This document shows, one piece after another, positions 50,503-63,413 of a DNA stretch of 64,000 bases. Positions within the stretch are counted from its first letter, which is position 1. Every line of letters starts with the position of its first letter. The position numbers and the translations under genes were made by a program. The stretch is taken from NCBI GenBank assembly GCA_946699065.1, contig CAMPDV010000095.1, forward strand, positions 186,001 to 250,000, given 5' to 3'. The stretch is from Loxodes magnus. Lineage: Eukaryota > Ciliophora > Karyorelictea > Loxodida > Loxodidae. The notes beneath the pieces were generated by a model that worked only from the letters and a program-made list of their open reading frames with translations, searched no databases and had not been told where the DNA came from.

Positions 50503-52079
50503 TCAAACTTTTAAGTAATCTATATTCAAATGTGGGTTCTTTCGCTTAAACTCATATGGATTAAAATCGCATGTGCATTGTATTAGTCAGTCTTTTTTGC
50601 ATTCTTCACACCACTGGAAATTACATTCACTACAATTCATTGATTTACTTTAGTCATTTAAATTTTTTTTGCAAGAGGCATTACACTTTGGGCATTTTAT
50701 TACTACTCTACTTTTAAATTGTTCAAATATTTTTTCTAAATCACTGTTTGGATTTAATCTTTTAAATTCATGAGGATTGAAGAGGCAATGACATTATAAG
50801 AGCCATTCAAACTAACAAACACTACACCACTCAAATTTACAATTCGTACATGTTAAGTGATCACAGCCTCCATCTCTAATGAAAAGGAAAGAGCATTTTA
50901 TGCATTTTATCAAAATACCCTTTGCAATCATTTCCTTTATCCTAAAATAAAGACTTACTTTTATTCACCATCATCTTCTATTTGACATTTTTATGCAATA
51001 TGAGGATTTTTGTAGCATCCTGGACAGAACAAATGTTTACATTCAGGGCATTCTACTTACTCTTAAGGTCCAAAAATTATAAACGTATTTTTGCAATTTA
51101 GACAGTCAATCAACTTCTCACCTTCTTATAAACCAGCAACTAAAATAGAAAATTTTTAGTACTTTTTTAAGCTTTCTTAGTCTTCTTTTATTTATAGTAC
51201 TTATTCCATTTAATTTGGATGAATTTTCGATTAACACTAAGAAAGAGGACACTTCATTTAATCTTCTGATACTTTAGCTTCTTATATTAAAGATTTTAGC
51301 CATGTATGAATATCGCTAATGCAAAAAGAATGTAAGCATTTTAACTAATACATTTAAGATTCTTAGTAGTCTAGCATGCAAATTTGACACTCTTTTATTT
51401 ATTTCCGCCCTTCAAATTATGGTTAAGCAACTGGCTATACAATAGGTTATTATATTGGAATCATCTCATTTTAATTGTTTCCAAAAATAAATTTTACCAT
51501 TTCTTCTCCACCTAGAACGTTGAAACAAATAGAAGTTGGAATTGAGTTTTAACATACATAGCATTTAACAGAGCCGTTATAAATGTTTTGTATATTTTAC
51601 TAAGCATCATTTAATACCTTGTTTACGATGCATTCGGTGCAAAACCAATGCTTACATCTCAGTTCAAGTTAAGATATAAATAATTTGCAATTCATGCACA
51701 TCAAAGAGACTTCTTAGGATTAATTACTTTCTATCTTTACTTAACTTGGGTCTATTGGCTGATTGTTTTGACCTATCTATTAATTATTTTAAGGAGCAAA
51801 ACTCGGTTGTACATTTTAAGATTACTAAGACAGTTATTAATTTATTAATTCTTAAACAACTTGCTTAGAGCTTTGCTAGTTTTAAGCTTATCCTGCTTTT
51901 ACTTCTTCTTATGCCTATACACTTTATTAAGTACCTTGCTAGGTTAAATTTTATTAATTTTATATTTACTCATTTCCTTGCTAAGTTTCTTGCGAGGCTT
52001 ACTTTTATCCACCTTTATCGATATTTATGTATTGCTAATTAGGATTTGGATTCTTTTACTTAACTGAACAACAACCCAT
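50503..52079 (-). CDS. RBR E3 ubiquitin ligase A, copy 2
   Basis: Same gene as 18660-20236 (519 residues, ATG 52079, TGA 50503-50505, intron 50942-50958). The MGCC N-terminus, Gln-rich linker, RING1, IBR, RING2 with GGCDH and the second RING2-like unit are all kept. Differences noticed between copies fall in the Gln-rich linker (for example Ile to Asn, Ile to Thr, Gln to Lys), consistent with relaxed constraint there. Both copies appear functional. Next to the empty retrotransposon site, its upstream region is undisturbed, unlike copy 1, where 20 kb sits about 1.2 kb upstream of the start. Confidence 0.88.
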
Positions 52080-54921
52080 TTATAAAGCTTTTAATTTAAA
52101 GGATTTAAATATTCAATTGGATTAAATTTAATAGATTTTAACGACTAAAATAAACTTATTCCGATCTTAATAAATTCAATGATACCTTCATTAAGGAATC
52201 AAAATAAGAAGCTCTATCTAATTATTAATAGTTACTCACAGTCAAACAAGCTTCTTCAAATACAGAATTTTTACTAGGGTCTATTAAAGTGAATAAGGAT
52301 ATCATGTAAGCTTTATAAAAGCATAAGAAGTTTCTATTTTAATTTGTACCATTCTGAGTAGAATTAAATGCATTAAGCTTTAAATAATTTTGTTAGAATA
52401 ATTGACTAGAAAATATAGCGAAAGGATTCTGTTTATTTATTTTCCATTTTTTATTCTTTCTTATATCCTTTAAATCTAACTATTATTTAAGCTAATATGC
52501 TTCTTGTAGGTTTATAATTATTGGTTAAAGCTTGTTTATCTTAGAAAATTATTAGAACTATACTGTTGATAGTTCCCTCAGTCTAAAAGCTTAAATAGCT
52601 TTGCTATCAATGCTTTTATGTAGAATAATTGATATAATTTCTAGAGTCAAATTATTATAATTTTAACTGTAAGAAAATCTTAGGATTAGTTAGAGAGACT
52701 AATTAAAAGCTTTCTTCTATAGCTTTCTACTTCTAAATAAAATACAGGATTATAATTAAACCTCTAGAACCTTATTTAAGGATTTACTTATTCACCGGAA
52801 GCAAAAGAATATTTAGCTTAATAAAGAAACAGTTAATACCATCTTATGGATATTAAATCACTAATAGTTTTCCTTTTAATTTTAGAAGCTTTACTACTAA
52901 TACTTTCCTAAAGCATATATAAAATAATGTAGAATATAGGAATTAAAAGATATAAGAGTGATGCTTTTTTACAAATTCAATAAGTTTGAGTTTCTAATAA
53001 ATAAGTTGAAGACTACATTTAAGTCTCTAAATTTAACTATAAGTCATATCCCATCAAACAGTCTCTTTATAAAGCCTATTTTAATTAATTTACGTCAATT
53101 TATCAATATTACGTTCAAGCTTTTCTAAATTGTTTTGATAGAAGAAAAACTATTTTTAGAAGGATAAGAACTACATCAGTCTTTAATTTTGAGTAAATAA
53201 AATCTGCTCTATCTCTCAAACTTGACTGCTTTTATCGTGCCAAATAAAAATAATTCACTTTCACAGATTAAAGACTTTAAGCATTTGCTTTAAGAATTAG
53301 GCTCATTAACTAATAAATTAGTCTAATTTTACTAGATTTAAATTAAATCTTATTACTTGATAAATAAAATTCAATCTAATTGTCTGTTTTTAACTTTGAT
53401 TTCTCTAATAATAGAAATTTCTTTTAAACCTAATTTTCATTATTAGTTTATTTTTGATTGGATGATAAGTGTTTGACTATTTTTGGTTTCAAATATATAC
53501 TAGCACAATTAATTAAAAGTTAGTCACTTCTTTCATTCTTCTAATCTGACTCTTCTTTGACTTTTTTAATTCTAGATTTCTACTTTTATAATATACCTTT
53601 TGAGTTCTTTTTCTACATCTAAAGAATAGAGTAGCACTTCTAGATCTTAACTAGCTAATTTCATTTTTATAAGCAATTTAACTTTCTTAACTAGTTAATC
53701 CAAGATTTTATGCTTTATGGATGTTTTCAATCTAAATTCTGATTTAGCTTAATTATATAAATTTCACTTTATTCGATGGACTAAATAATGAATCTATGCT
53801 CAATCTTAGTAATCCAAATATTTCCTTTACTTTAATTAAATTAGTCCTTAATAAAGAAGCAGAGCAACCTATGAAATGCTTATGAATATCTTAGTTTAAT
53901 ATTCTAATTTTATATCTTTTAATCATGAACAATAAAGTCATTTCTATGCCTATTTTAATATCTTACAAATCTATTTTTCTAAGTAACTAGAGATACTAAA
54001 ATGCTCTAGAGTGATATAAAAGTAGCAAGCTTGCTTACTAAAGACTACTGCATATCACTGAACTAAGAAGCTATTTCTCCTAAACATAACTAACCAATAT
54101 AAGAATACTTATTATTTATTTTCTCAAAAAAGAGTTTTTTCATAGATTGAAAAATGATTGATATTAACCAAACTAGATTTAACTGCAAAAGCGATTATTC
54201 GTATTATATATCTAGAATCATTTAAAAAGAGACCAATTTAAATTGAAAAATTAGACTGATAATTTAGGCATAAAAATCCCAAGTTTATATCATCATATAA
54301 CTAAAATAGTTAACTACTTAACTTACACAACTTTACACCTGCATCACTTAAATATAACTAATAAAGGCTATTTAGATATTAAATCTTTCAATTCAACTAA
54401 TAAAACTTAAAGATCTAGTATTCTTTGCTAAGTTATAGAAGTAGCTATCCTGTAGATCTAATTTATATAATAATAAAACTATTTTTATTCTTGATTCTGG
54501 ATATTAGAGTATGATAGACGTATGCTACCTTACTATATTCTTTCAAGCATTTCTAGTGAAAAGCTAATTCAGATAAAAGTCTAAGTATAGTTAAATAAGC
54601 TTAATATTAGCTTTCACTAGTAAATGATGCTTGATTAAATGCATATTCATGAGTAAAAGTTCTATTATACTGTATTTGATTGAAGTTATCTTAAATAGGG
54701 TAATAATTAAAGTACTAAATTTACGAAACTATGAACCTTATGCTGTTGTAAGTATATTATAAAAGCATATTTATTTTGTATCTAATTAACTATTTATATC
54801 TGTATAGTAAGAACTAAATTTTCCTTTACTTTTAATTTATTTAACTTGTATAGACATAAAAAAGGCTTTAAGAATCTTTTATCAATTAAGATTTAAATTT
54901 TAGTAATTTAAATATTTTAGG
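52080..54921. other. AT-rich spacer with empty insertion site
   Basis: Spacer between RBR-A copy 2 and RBR-B. It holds the unoccupied retrotransposon target at 53290-53301 and about 163 bases (54367-54529) not found in copy 1. No gene is seen. Confidence 0.5.
53290..53301. other. Unoccupied retrotransposon target site
   Basis: Single copy of TTAAGAATTAGG with both flanks matching those around the 20.5-kb insertion in copy 1. Confidence 0.9.
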
Positions 54922-56180
54922 TTAAATCAACTTCAAGTTTGGATATTTTCTTATAAATTCATTTGGATTAAATTCGCAATGACATTATTAGAGTCATTCC
55001 TTTTAGCAAAGTTTACACCACTCATATTTACAATTCGTACATGTTAAGTGATCACAACCTCCTTCCATTTTATATATGTAATGACAATTACCACACTTTA
55101 CCAAAATTCTTTATTCAATCATTTCCTAAATTCTAAGATAAAGACTTACTTTTATTCTGCACAATCTTATCCTTAGCATTATTAAAAAGGATGTGGATCA
55201 TTTAAGCATCTCGGACAAAACAAATGGTTACATTCAGGACATTCTACTTATTCTTACGGTCCAAATATTATAAACGTGTTCTTGCATTTTACACAGTCAA
55301 TCAACTTTTCACCTTCTTATAAGCCAGCAACTAAAACAGAAAATTTTTAGTATTTTTTTAAACTTTCGGAGTCTTTTTATACTTAAAGTAATTATTCTAT
55401 CTAATTTGGATGAATTTTCGATTAACACTTAGTAATAGGGCACTTCATTTAGTCTTCTGTAACTTTACCTTCATATATTAATTACTTTATATATGAATGT
55501 AAATCTGCTTAACAGAAGGAATGTAAGCATTTCAACTAAACTATTTAAGATTCATGGTATTTTAACAAGCAGATTTCACATTCATTCTGTTATTGTTCTT
55601 TTTGAACACATTAAGTGGATGGTTTTTCTTCTTTTTAGTTTGATTATTTTAGAAGAAGCTAATTTTCGTTAACCATTTTTTTCTAACTTCAGAAAATAAT
55701 TTTAGCTATTTCTTCTCCACCTAGAATGTTAAAGCAAATAGATTTTGGAATTGATTACTAGCATATATAGCATTTAACTTAATTATTATAAATGTTGCCA
55801 ATTTCTTACTTAGCATCATTTAATACCTTACTTGTGATACAACTAGCACAAAAATAATGCTTGCATCTTAAATCAATCTAACCTGGAGATTCTTTGCAAT
55901 TCATGCATACCAAGGAATTACTCTGAAGAATTGGTTTAATTTCTACTATTACTTATTTTGCTTCTATTGGTAGATTATTACATTTCTATTTTGCTTAAGA
56001 AACAGTACTCTAGTATTTAAATTAATTCTACTCGTTAATCTATTCAGATGTAGCTTCCTCTTATATCTATATACCTCATTAAGGATTTTGAAAGTTTGAT
56101 GTTTATCCATTTGCAGCTTTATTTATCTTTTATTTTCCATAAGGATTTCAATTCTTCTACTGAGCTGAACAGCAACCCAT
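54922..56180 (-). CDS. RBR E3 ubiquitin ligase B
   Basis: Paralogue of RBR-A. ATG 56180 gives MGCCSAQQKN, again a likely dual acylation signal, then a shorter Gln-rich linker. The N-terminal Cys/His cluster (VCMNC...RCKHYFCASC...CYIC), RING1 (CEICLLKY...CLHSFC), IBR (CVKCKNTF...CPECNHLFCPRC) and a single RING2 (CGNCHYIYKMEGGCDHLTC) follow. The 17-nt intron (55133-55149) is at the same position as in RBR-A. RBR-A's second RING2-like unit is absent. After YPNLKLI the first possible stop is TAA (54922-54924); no in-frame TGA was found in the next several hundred bases. I ended it at that TAA, giving 413 residues, but a read-through extension cannot be excluded. The sequence is clearly divergent from RBR-A, so this duplication is older. 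Confidence 0.82.
55133..55149 (-). other. 17-nt intron in RBR-B
   Basis: GTAAGTCTTTATCTTAG on the minus strand, same position and phase as in RBR-A and almost the same sequence. Confidence 0.85.
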
Positions 56181-59100
56181 TTTTATAATTATTGCTTTAT
56201 AAGCCTTTCAATTAAATAGAATTAGAACTAATAAAGCTTATTTATTTCAATCAGTTTAAATCTATGGATTTTATAAAAAAATGTCAGATTTCTGCTTAAA
56301 GGGTTTTTCTAAGTTCCAAATAATAGAAGCCCGTGCTTATTTAGTAAAAATTAGAAACGGAAAAATCAGTTGGAAAGCCGAACATCAAACTGCAAATCCA
56401 ATACTGAAAAAGTCTAGAAAATAAGTTAAGTTAGTGCTAAGTCAAGAGATTTCTGAATTTCTACAACTAAAGAGCATATCTTTGAGTATTTTGCTAATTA
56501 TAAGTTTTAATTACGTTTCGTTTAGGTAGCAAATATATTATTAAAACCTTCAAATCAATAAGTTTTTTAATCTTTTGCAAACTTTCTTTTTTCTTGCTTT
56601 TCTTTCTAAATTTTCCAATTAGTAATGCAGTTTTTTTTCTCCTTATCTTTTTCAGAATTTAAATCGTTTAGAAGCAATTTCGAATGGAACATTTAATCTT
56701 TAAAACTATTTGAAAAAGTAGTATTCAAGAAGCCAAGCTCTTATATATAAAGCTCTAGCTATAGGCTTTGAGTTTAATTCTTAAAGCTTTTTAAATCTTG
56801 AAAGATTAGAATATCATTCTGTAGAACTATACATATCCATATATGTTTATAGGATCTAAATGTCCACAAATAAATATCTCAGAGTAGTTAATGTGGTAAT
56901 ATTTTTATTAAAATCACACTAGAAATCACAAGGAAAAGTGCCGAGCTTATAAATGGAGACTAATTCCCTTATGATATGGTTATTTGATTTGTAGAAGTGA
57001 AGTTTGGAAAAATACTTATTTTTTTATTAATGTCTCTAAAATTAGACAATGCAGTAGGCATTATGTTCATCCTATTTACTGCAACTTAATAGAATCTTTA
57101 TAAATTTTATTTTTAATTCTATTATAAAACTTTCACTGTTGCTAGCATTCTAAAGATATAATAGTATTATGACTGTCTTTTCTAAGATAGTAAGGCTATG
57201 ACTCCTTTATTTTTCAAAAAGGAATTCTAATATCATGCTAGGGTCTTTTTGAACTGTTATATCTAACTCTAATAATACGAAGAAATTAATTGAAGACTCA
57301 TTTTACTAAAGCAGATACAAACATATTTTGAACTTTGGAAATAAGTTTAAAATAATTAACCTATCATTGATAGTCACAGAGTACAAGATTAAAGTTGATT
57401 TTGTAGTAAATATAAAGCAAGAACTGTTAAACAAATTCAGTTTGAAAAATTTAAAAAAGTAAAAAGATGAAAATAGATAAAATAAAGATCAGAAATAGAA
57501 AACCAAAAAGAATCCTTTTTTTTATAATTCATTGGAACATCTCAATAAGGTTTCAGATTTTCAAATTAATACTAGAAATAGAAGAGGAAGAAACAGAAAA
57601 GTTAAGAACTCAAAGAATCTTAGAAGGTAGAAAAAGAAGCTATACTGTAATGAAATTGAATAAATTAAACTGACATAGAGGATATTATCAACTAGAGATC
57701 TACTCAAGGTTTTAAAAATTTTAAACTTTGCTAACTTTTTATTAAATTGAGTTCAACTGGAAAGTGTTTTAAAGGTCTTTGTTAGATCAATCCTTTGGTT
57801 ATCTTCATTATTAAAATTAAAAAGTGATGCTTTCACCTTTATAAAGAAGAAGTTAAGGAAAATAAGAAAATATTAAAGGCAAAAGGCTCGCTAGACTTTT
57901 TAAATTAGAAAATACCCTTTTATAAACAGAAGAATTTTAACCTAATTAAGAATTAATAATCAGAGGGTAATTATTATTATTTACCATCTTAAAGAATTAG
58001 ATTTGCTAATTCCTAGAGCAGAAAATAGAAATTGAGACAAACTGTTTAAACTTTAAAAAAGGAGAATGAACAAAATATTTTCAGACATAATGATTTAAGA
58101 TTGATAGAATCAACTTAAATAAGTAATAGAAAACTCTTAATCTCAGTAAACGAAATTAGATGAAAATACCCAAAAATAAATTGCTTATACAAGAATAGAA
58201 TACTTTTGATTAAAGAGGATATAAAAGGAGAAGAGAGTAGTAATAGAATACATTTAAGAAACTGGCAAAATAAAAACAGAATCTATCTACTTACTAAAAA
58301 ATCCTAGAAGTTATTATCTCTACATAACCTATTGAATATTTAAGACTTGTAAGAAGTTATAAAGTTAAATAAGATAAAAGATAAAATTTATAATTTTAAC
58401 CTGATAATATGATAGTAATGGAAACTGGCCATAAGTGCATATGATTAAATAAAAGATCTATTTTACTATAATAGTGAAATTATCTTAAAGGTATTTTAAA
58501 TCAGATAATACTTTAAGTTCCAAATTATTAAACTTTAAACTAAAACTTTAAAAACATTTCAAACTTAAGAGCCTAATACTGTTAGGCTTTATTATAATAG
58601 CAAGCCTATTTAATATGTAAATAGCTATTAACCAACTGTATAGATTAGGTATAAGCATTCCTTTTAATTTGCTTAAGTTAGCTTTAAATTGTATATAGAT
58701 TATTAAAAATGCTTTAAATATCTTTTATCAATTAAGATTAGAAAAGCTCTTAGTTATTTAAGTTCTTTAGTTAAAATTAAACTATTTAAATGTTCAAAAA
58801 TCATTATTGGATAAACCAATAAAACTAAGCCTTTATCTCCTGTTTTTTAAATAAGAATCAGACTTTAAAGGATGAAGGCTACATAACTATAAGTTTATAG
58901 GTTATAAATAAGCAAAGGTATATAAATGGACATCTTAAAAGAAATGTGAGATTGATTTTAAGTTATAAAGGAATAATTAAAGCTTAAAGAAATAAATAAA
59001 GTGCTAATGCAGTCTGTTCAGATTTAAATGCCTTATCGCTTTAAAAGCAATATATAAATGATATCTACCTTTAACTATTTATACTATGATTAAGTACAAA

Positions 59101-59632
59101 AGAGTCAAGCTAAAAGCTCAAAAAATTCAAGGCTATTTTTAATTTTCATTTAACTAGCGAAGAAGAAATACTTATATGAGTAAATGCTTGGTAAATTTTA
59201 TTATATCAACATTAATTTATCAAACAATAATAAAAAAACAGAGATTTTGCTTCATAAAGGGATAATTTCAACTATAGTGAATGTATTGGAATAGTTAAAC
59301 TTACCTTTATCTATTATTAATCCAAGTAAAAAAGCTGGTATAAAAAAATAGATTGTTCTCGTCTTTTAAGATAAATCTGAATAAATCCATCCATCCAAAA
59401 ATGTAAAAAGTAGCTGAGGTTATTTTACCATTTATTGGTAGTTTTTCTAAGAAGTTCATAAGGTAATTTATTGAAGCTTGCCAAAGCTCAATAAAAAGAG
59501 AAATAATATTAATGAATTTTATCCTTAAAAAATATTTAGAGAGGATTTTAATAAAATAAGTTGCTTCTTAATTTTAAATATCAAGGCAAATTAATTTAGT
59601 TTAAAAATATCTTAAAATACAACCTTTTTTTT
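56181..59632. other. Long AT-rich spacer
   Basis: 3.4 kb between RBR-B and the histidine kinase stop. Apart from the weak frame at 56281-57000 no gene, RNA or repeat is recognised. Frames are open over long stretches here only because TAA and TAG are sense; they contain TGA at about the rate expected for random AT-rich DNA. Confidence 0.45.
56281..57000 (+). CDS. Possible hypothetical protein
   Basis: ATG 56281 opens 239 codons without TGA, ending at TGA 56998-57000. The first 70 residues look protein-like (EARAYLVKIRNGKISWKAEH, KKSRKQVKLVLSQEISEFLQ) and this part contains several CG dinucleotides, unlike the surrounding spacer. The rest is hydrophobic and AT-rich. It runs divergently from RBR-B with only 100 bp between starts. 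No domain is recognised; it may be a remnant. Confidence 0.3.
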
Positions 59633-62302
59633 TCAAGAGTTACTCGAGTCGGAAAGCACATTGCTCTCTTTTAGAATTTGTTTTAGTAGCTGAGCTTTCA
59701 CTGGTTTAGTGTAGAAGTAATCAGCTCCACTTCTCAAAGCTTACTTCTCATATTATTCTCCCTGATTTCCAGATAAAATACAAATAGGTATTTTTTATAG
59801 CTATTTTTCCTATTCGAATTCTCTTATCTTGAAAATCATATCAATTCCGTTCATCTCTGGCATTTCTCAATCAGTAATGATGAATTAAATTTAGTTATGA
59901 TGCCTTTAAACTACTTTTAATCCCTGAATTCCATTATTAGCTGTCAAAGTATTTATTTATCAAGACTCTAGAATGTTTTGCTACACTTTGAGATTAAATG
60001 TTTCATCATCTATTACAAGGACATTGCTCTAGTTCTTCTGAGATTTTTCTATTAAATCTTCCAAGATAGAAATAAGTTACTTCTAATTAATTGGTCTCAT
60101 TATAAAGCTGTCTACACAGCTTTATAATTAATCCATTCTTTCTTTTTCTTTATGGCTGCTGACTAAGCAAAATATCAAGCAAGTTTGCTCAGATGTGTTT
60201 TGATCAGTATTCTCTATTTGTCCTTAGTTTTCTAACTCTTACTACTTTAATGTCTTTGAGTCAATTTGCTTATAATCATCTTTCTCGAGGAGAATTTAGC
60301 CACTCCAGATTAAAGAGTTGCTATTTGACAAATTCTGACCTAAAAGCTATTCTTTCTTCTTCTTAAATAAGTCAAATTAGCATTTTCTTATTCTATATGC
60401 TACTTCTACTCCATTGGCTTCAGATTCGTACTGGCTACTAAGAAAGACTAATGAGATATCTTTCTATCTTTTGAAGGTAGCTAAGGTTCTAATCTCATCT
60501 TATTCTTCGAAAACTTTAAATCCAAATGACTCTAAATAGCTACATAGTAACTCAGAGCTTTCACCATCTTAATCAGAAACGAGACTCTTTAATTTGTTTT
60601 GCTTTACAAATTTTTTAATGTTTCTAAGTGGTTAACTTAATTGAGGAGTTGGAGGCAGTTCTTAGTAAGAAAAATGCTTTAACTATTCATTTTAGTCAAT
60701 ACTTTAAGCGCCAACCTAAAGGTTTAAAGTTATTTTGACTGTAGTTCCAAATTTAGGAAAGCTAATCAGCTTTATCTAGCCTTGCATTTTATCTATTATT
60801 TGTTTGGAAATTCATAACCCAAGCCCAGTTCCTCCGTACTTCTTGTTGATTTCTTCAGATTCTTACTAAAATGGCTTAAATAGCTTTTCCACATTTTAAA
60901 TTCCCTTACCTGTATCTACAATTTCGATAACTAAAGTTCCTTCATTTTCGCAAAGATACTCAGAAAGTATTTGTTAATCAGATGATTCTTACTATGTCTG
61001 TGCCTTACTCAAATAATAGTTGATAGATTATAAAATTTATTAAGGTTCTTAGGTTTTACAAGTCTAGAACTAAGAAATACTTTCATAGTTTTATATGAGT
61101 TCTGTTTGAGATTGTCTCTCATTCTTTATTGAAGATCTCATTTTTTCAATTTAGAGTACATTAGAAATTTGAGGGTTTATTTGTTTCCATATCCTTTCTT
61201 CTAATGTACTAAAGCTTTTTAAATGCTTATTATGAGATCCAACTAACTAAATTTAAGGACCTTTATCTAGACTTTATACTGGGATGCTTTTCATATTCCT
61301 TATCCAGTCTAGTTTGATTTTGACTTGTCCTTTTTCAGTAAATTTAACTCCATTTGACACTAAGTTCATAATAACTTAAATAAGCCTTACTTCGTCTATT
61401 ATCAGAAGCTAGGGTACAGCTGTGCCTACTTCTGTAATAATATCGATGTCTTTCTATATTGCTTTCTACTTATTTACTTAAGCTACTTTGTATATTAGAT
61501 TTCGTATATCAACCTTCTCGTAAATTAAGCAAAACTCAGCGTTTTTTATTTTCGAAGCGTCAAGGATATTATTAACTAAGCATGAAAGCACCTCTCCACT
61601 GTACTACTAGTTCTAAAGGATCTCTATTTAATCTGATGAGAACTGTCCCATGCTGCTTTAAAGCAAGTCTACACTTCCAAGTAGAGCGTTAAGTGGGTTT
61701 CTTATTTCATGAACCATTGCAGCAAAGAAAACTTCCTTTTGCTATTTCTTTTTTCTCTATTTCAAATACTTCTACTAAAGGCATTAGAGCTAAACTTCTG
61801 CTACCTTCTCTAGTAGAATTAGAAAAGTCATTATCATAAGCATTATCATAAATAAATTATTCCTAGATATCAACTTAAAAACATCGTAGTTTCTATGCCC
61901 TTCAAATTGAAAAATCGATGATTAAATTTTGTAAATTCCAGTTTCGAAAAAAGTAAAAACAAGGTTAGCTGCTATAAAGCCATAAAGAGGCTTACTAGTG
62001 TTTAAATAGATGACAGAAGGTAGTATCATAAAGTACAGCAGCAGTAAATACAAATCACTTAACCCTGCTAAATAGAAGAGAGTCAATAATAAAGCGGTAA
62101 CAAGCTCTAGTTTCATCTAGTTTTAGTGCCTTTTTTATAAGGCTCAAACAATAGAGTTTGACAATATCAATAAAAATGTCATTTAAAAAATAGACCGTAG
62201 TTAGGATTAATTTATACGTACAAAACTCGCAATGTCCAAGACATCACACAGTACGAAGTCTAACTACATCAATTGGTCTATTAGATAATACAGCTGATAC
62301 AT
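59633..62302 (-). CDS. Hybrid sensor histidine kinase
   Basis: Membrane phosphorelay sensor. TGA 59633-59635; with ATG 62302 it has 889 residues in one frame. The N-terminus has several hydrophobic segments (for example MTFLLILSNSIVW, LVTALLLTLFYLAGL, LYLLLLYFMILPSVIYL and FMIMLMIMTFLILL), followed by a basic stretch and the dimerisation/H-box MVHEIRNPLNALLG with phospho-accepting His198. The ATPase domain has the N-box LVSNGVKFTEKG, G1 VDTGKGI and G2 GGTGLGLWISKQI. A degenerate receiver-like region follows, then a good receiver: VLVIDDE, FIITDWEMPEM with Asp811, LSGN and TKPV. Alternative starts are the in-frame ATG 62353, the downstream ATG 62182, or ATG 62342 with a putative 28-nt intron. 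The sensory input is unknown. Confidence 0.9.
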
Positions 62303-63413
62303 AACTCTCAAGGCTATCTAAATGATTCTCCTTCTTCTTCATTTCAAATCCATAAAAGTATCAGCACAAGCTAGCTATCTTATAAATCTTTCAATTTCCA
62401 TATTTATTAAAATAGCAACTATACCCTAGACAAGGTTATTTAATAACTGATAAATTAAAGATAAGAGTGGCCCTAGCCTGAAATAAATAAGTAATAGCAT
62501 ATTATAAGGAGCATTCAGTGCTCTTAATTATATTGTAATTGTTTACTCAAAAAAGAATATTTCTTAGTAAGCTAGTTATATGTGGTATAACAGTCTTAGA
62601 GTAAATAAATAGCTTCATCATAACTTAGGCTGCTTAGAATGCTTTATTTTAAATTTTAGCTTGCTTAACCTTATATTAGTTAAAAGAAGCTACGAATTAG
62701 CTAAATATTAAAAATGCTAATTATAAGGAAGATAAATGCTTTATTAGCAAACTAAGGAAAGAAATTTATTCTTGAAATAGGAATATAAAAAGTTAACTAA
62801 TGTATGAAAATTAGCTAAAAGGGATCTAGAGTTAGATATGAAGGAGCTTACTATAATGAACTAATAATTATATATTTAAGGATACATTTTAAGAGTTATA
62901 AGGGCTAAGAGACTAGCATAATAAAACTGCATATAGCATTTTTATTGCATTAAAACATTAAGCAGGCTTATAATTATAAGCGTAAGATTAATTTTTTGAC
63001 TAAAAAGGTTTAATGTGAGATACCTTTATTTAGTAATGTATTGGAACTGTCATATGAGAGCTAGAGTCCTGCTAAATAGTTAGTTTAGTCAAGCGAAAAT
63101 AAATTTATTACAAATCACTTTAAATAACTAATTTAATATCAAATGGGAGTGTATTATTAGCTTACTAAATTCCTATGTTATGTTCTTATAACATTAACTT
63201 ATAATAAAGCCAAAAAATAATGATAAAGGATGATTTTTTAATTTCTTCAAAGAGCTTAAATAACTAAAATGCTTTCCCTGTATTTTTAATTTCATCTTTA
63301 TTAGCTTTTAGAAAGTATCTTATTGTAAATAAGGGTTAGACTAGATAGCTAGTATGAGGAAATTTATAGACTAATATATTTACTCTCTTTAAAATAGTAC
63401 TTGTTTGATTAAA
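62303..63413. other. AT-rich spacer
   Basis: Upstream of the histidine kinase. No gene, RNA or repeat recognised. Confidence 0.45.

Noticed and set aside
57467-57673. 68-codon Lys/Arg-rich plus frame free of all three stops
   Set aside because: The surrounding DNA is spacer-like, no homologous motif is seen, and frames of this size are expected by chance across six frames of 64 kb.
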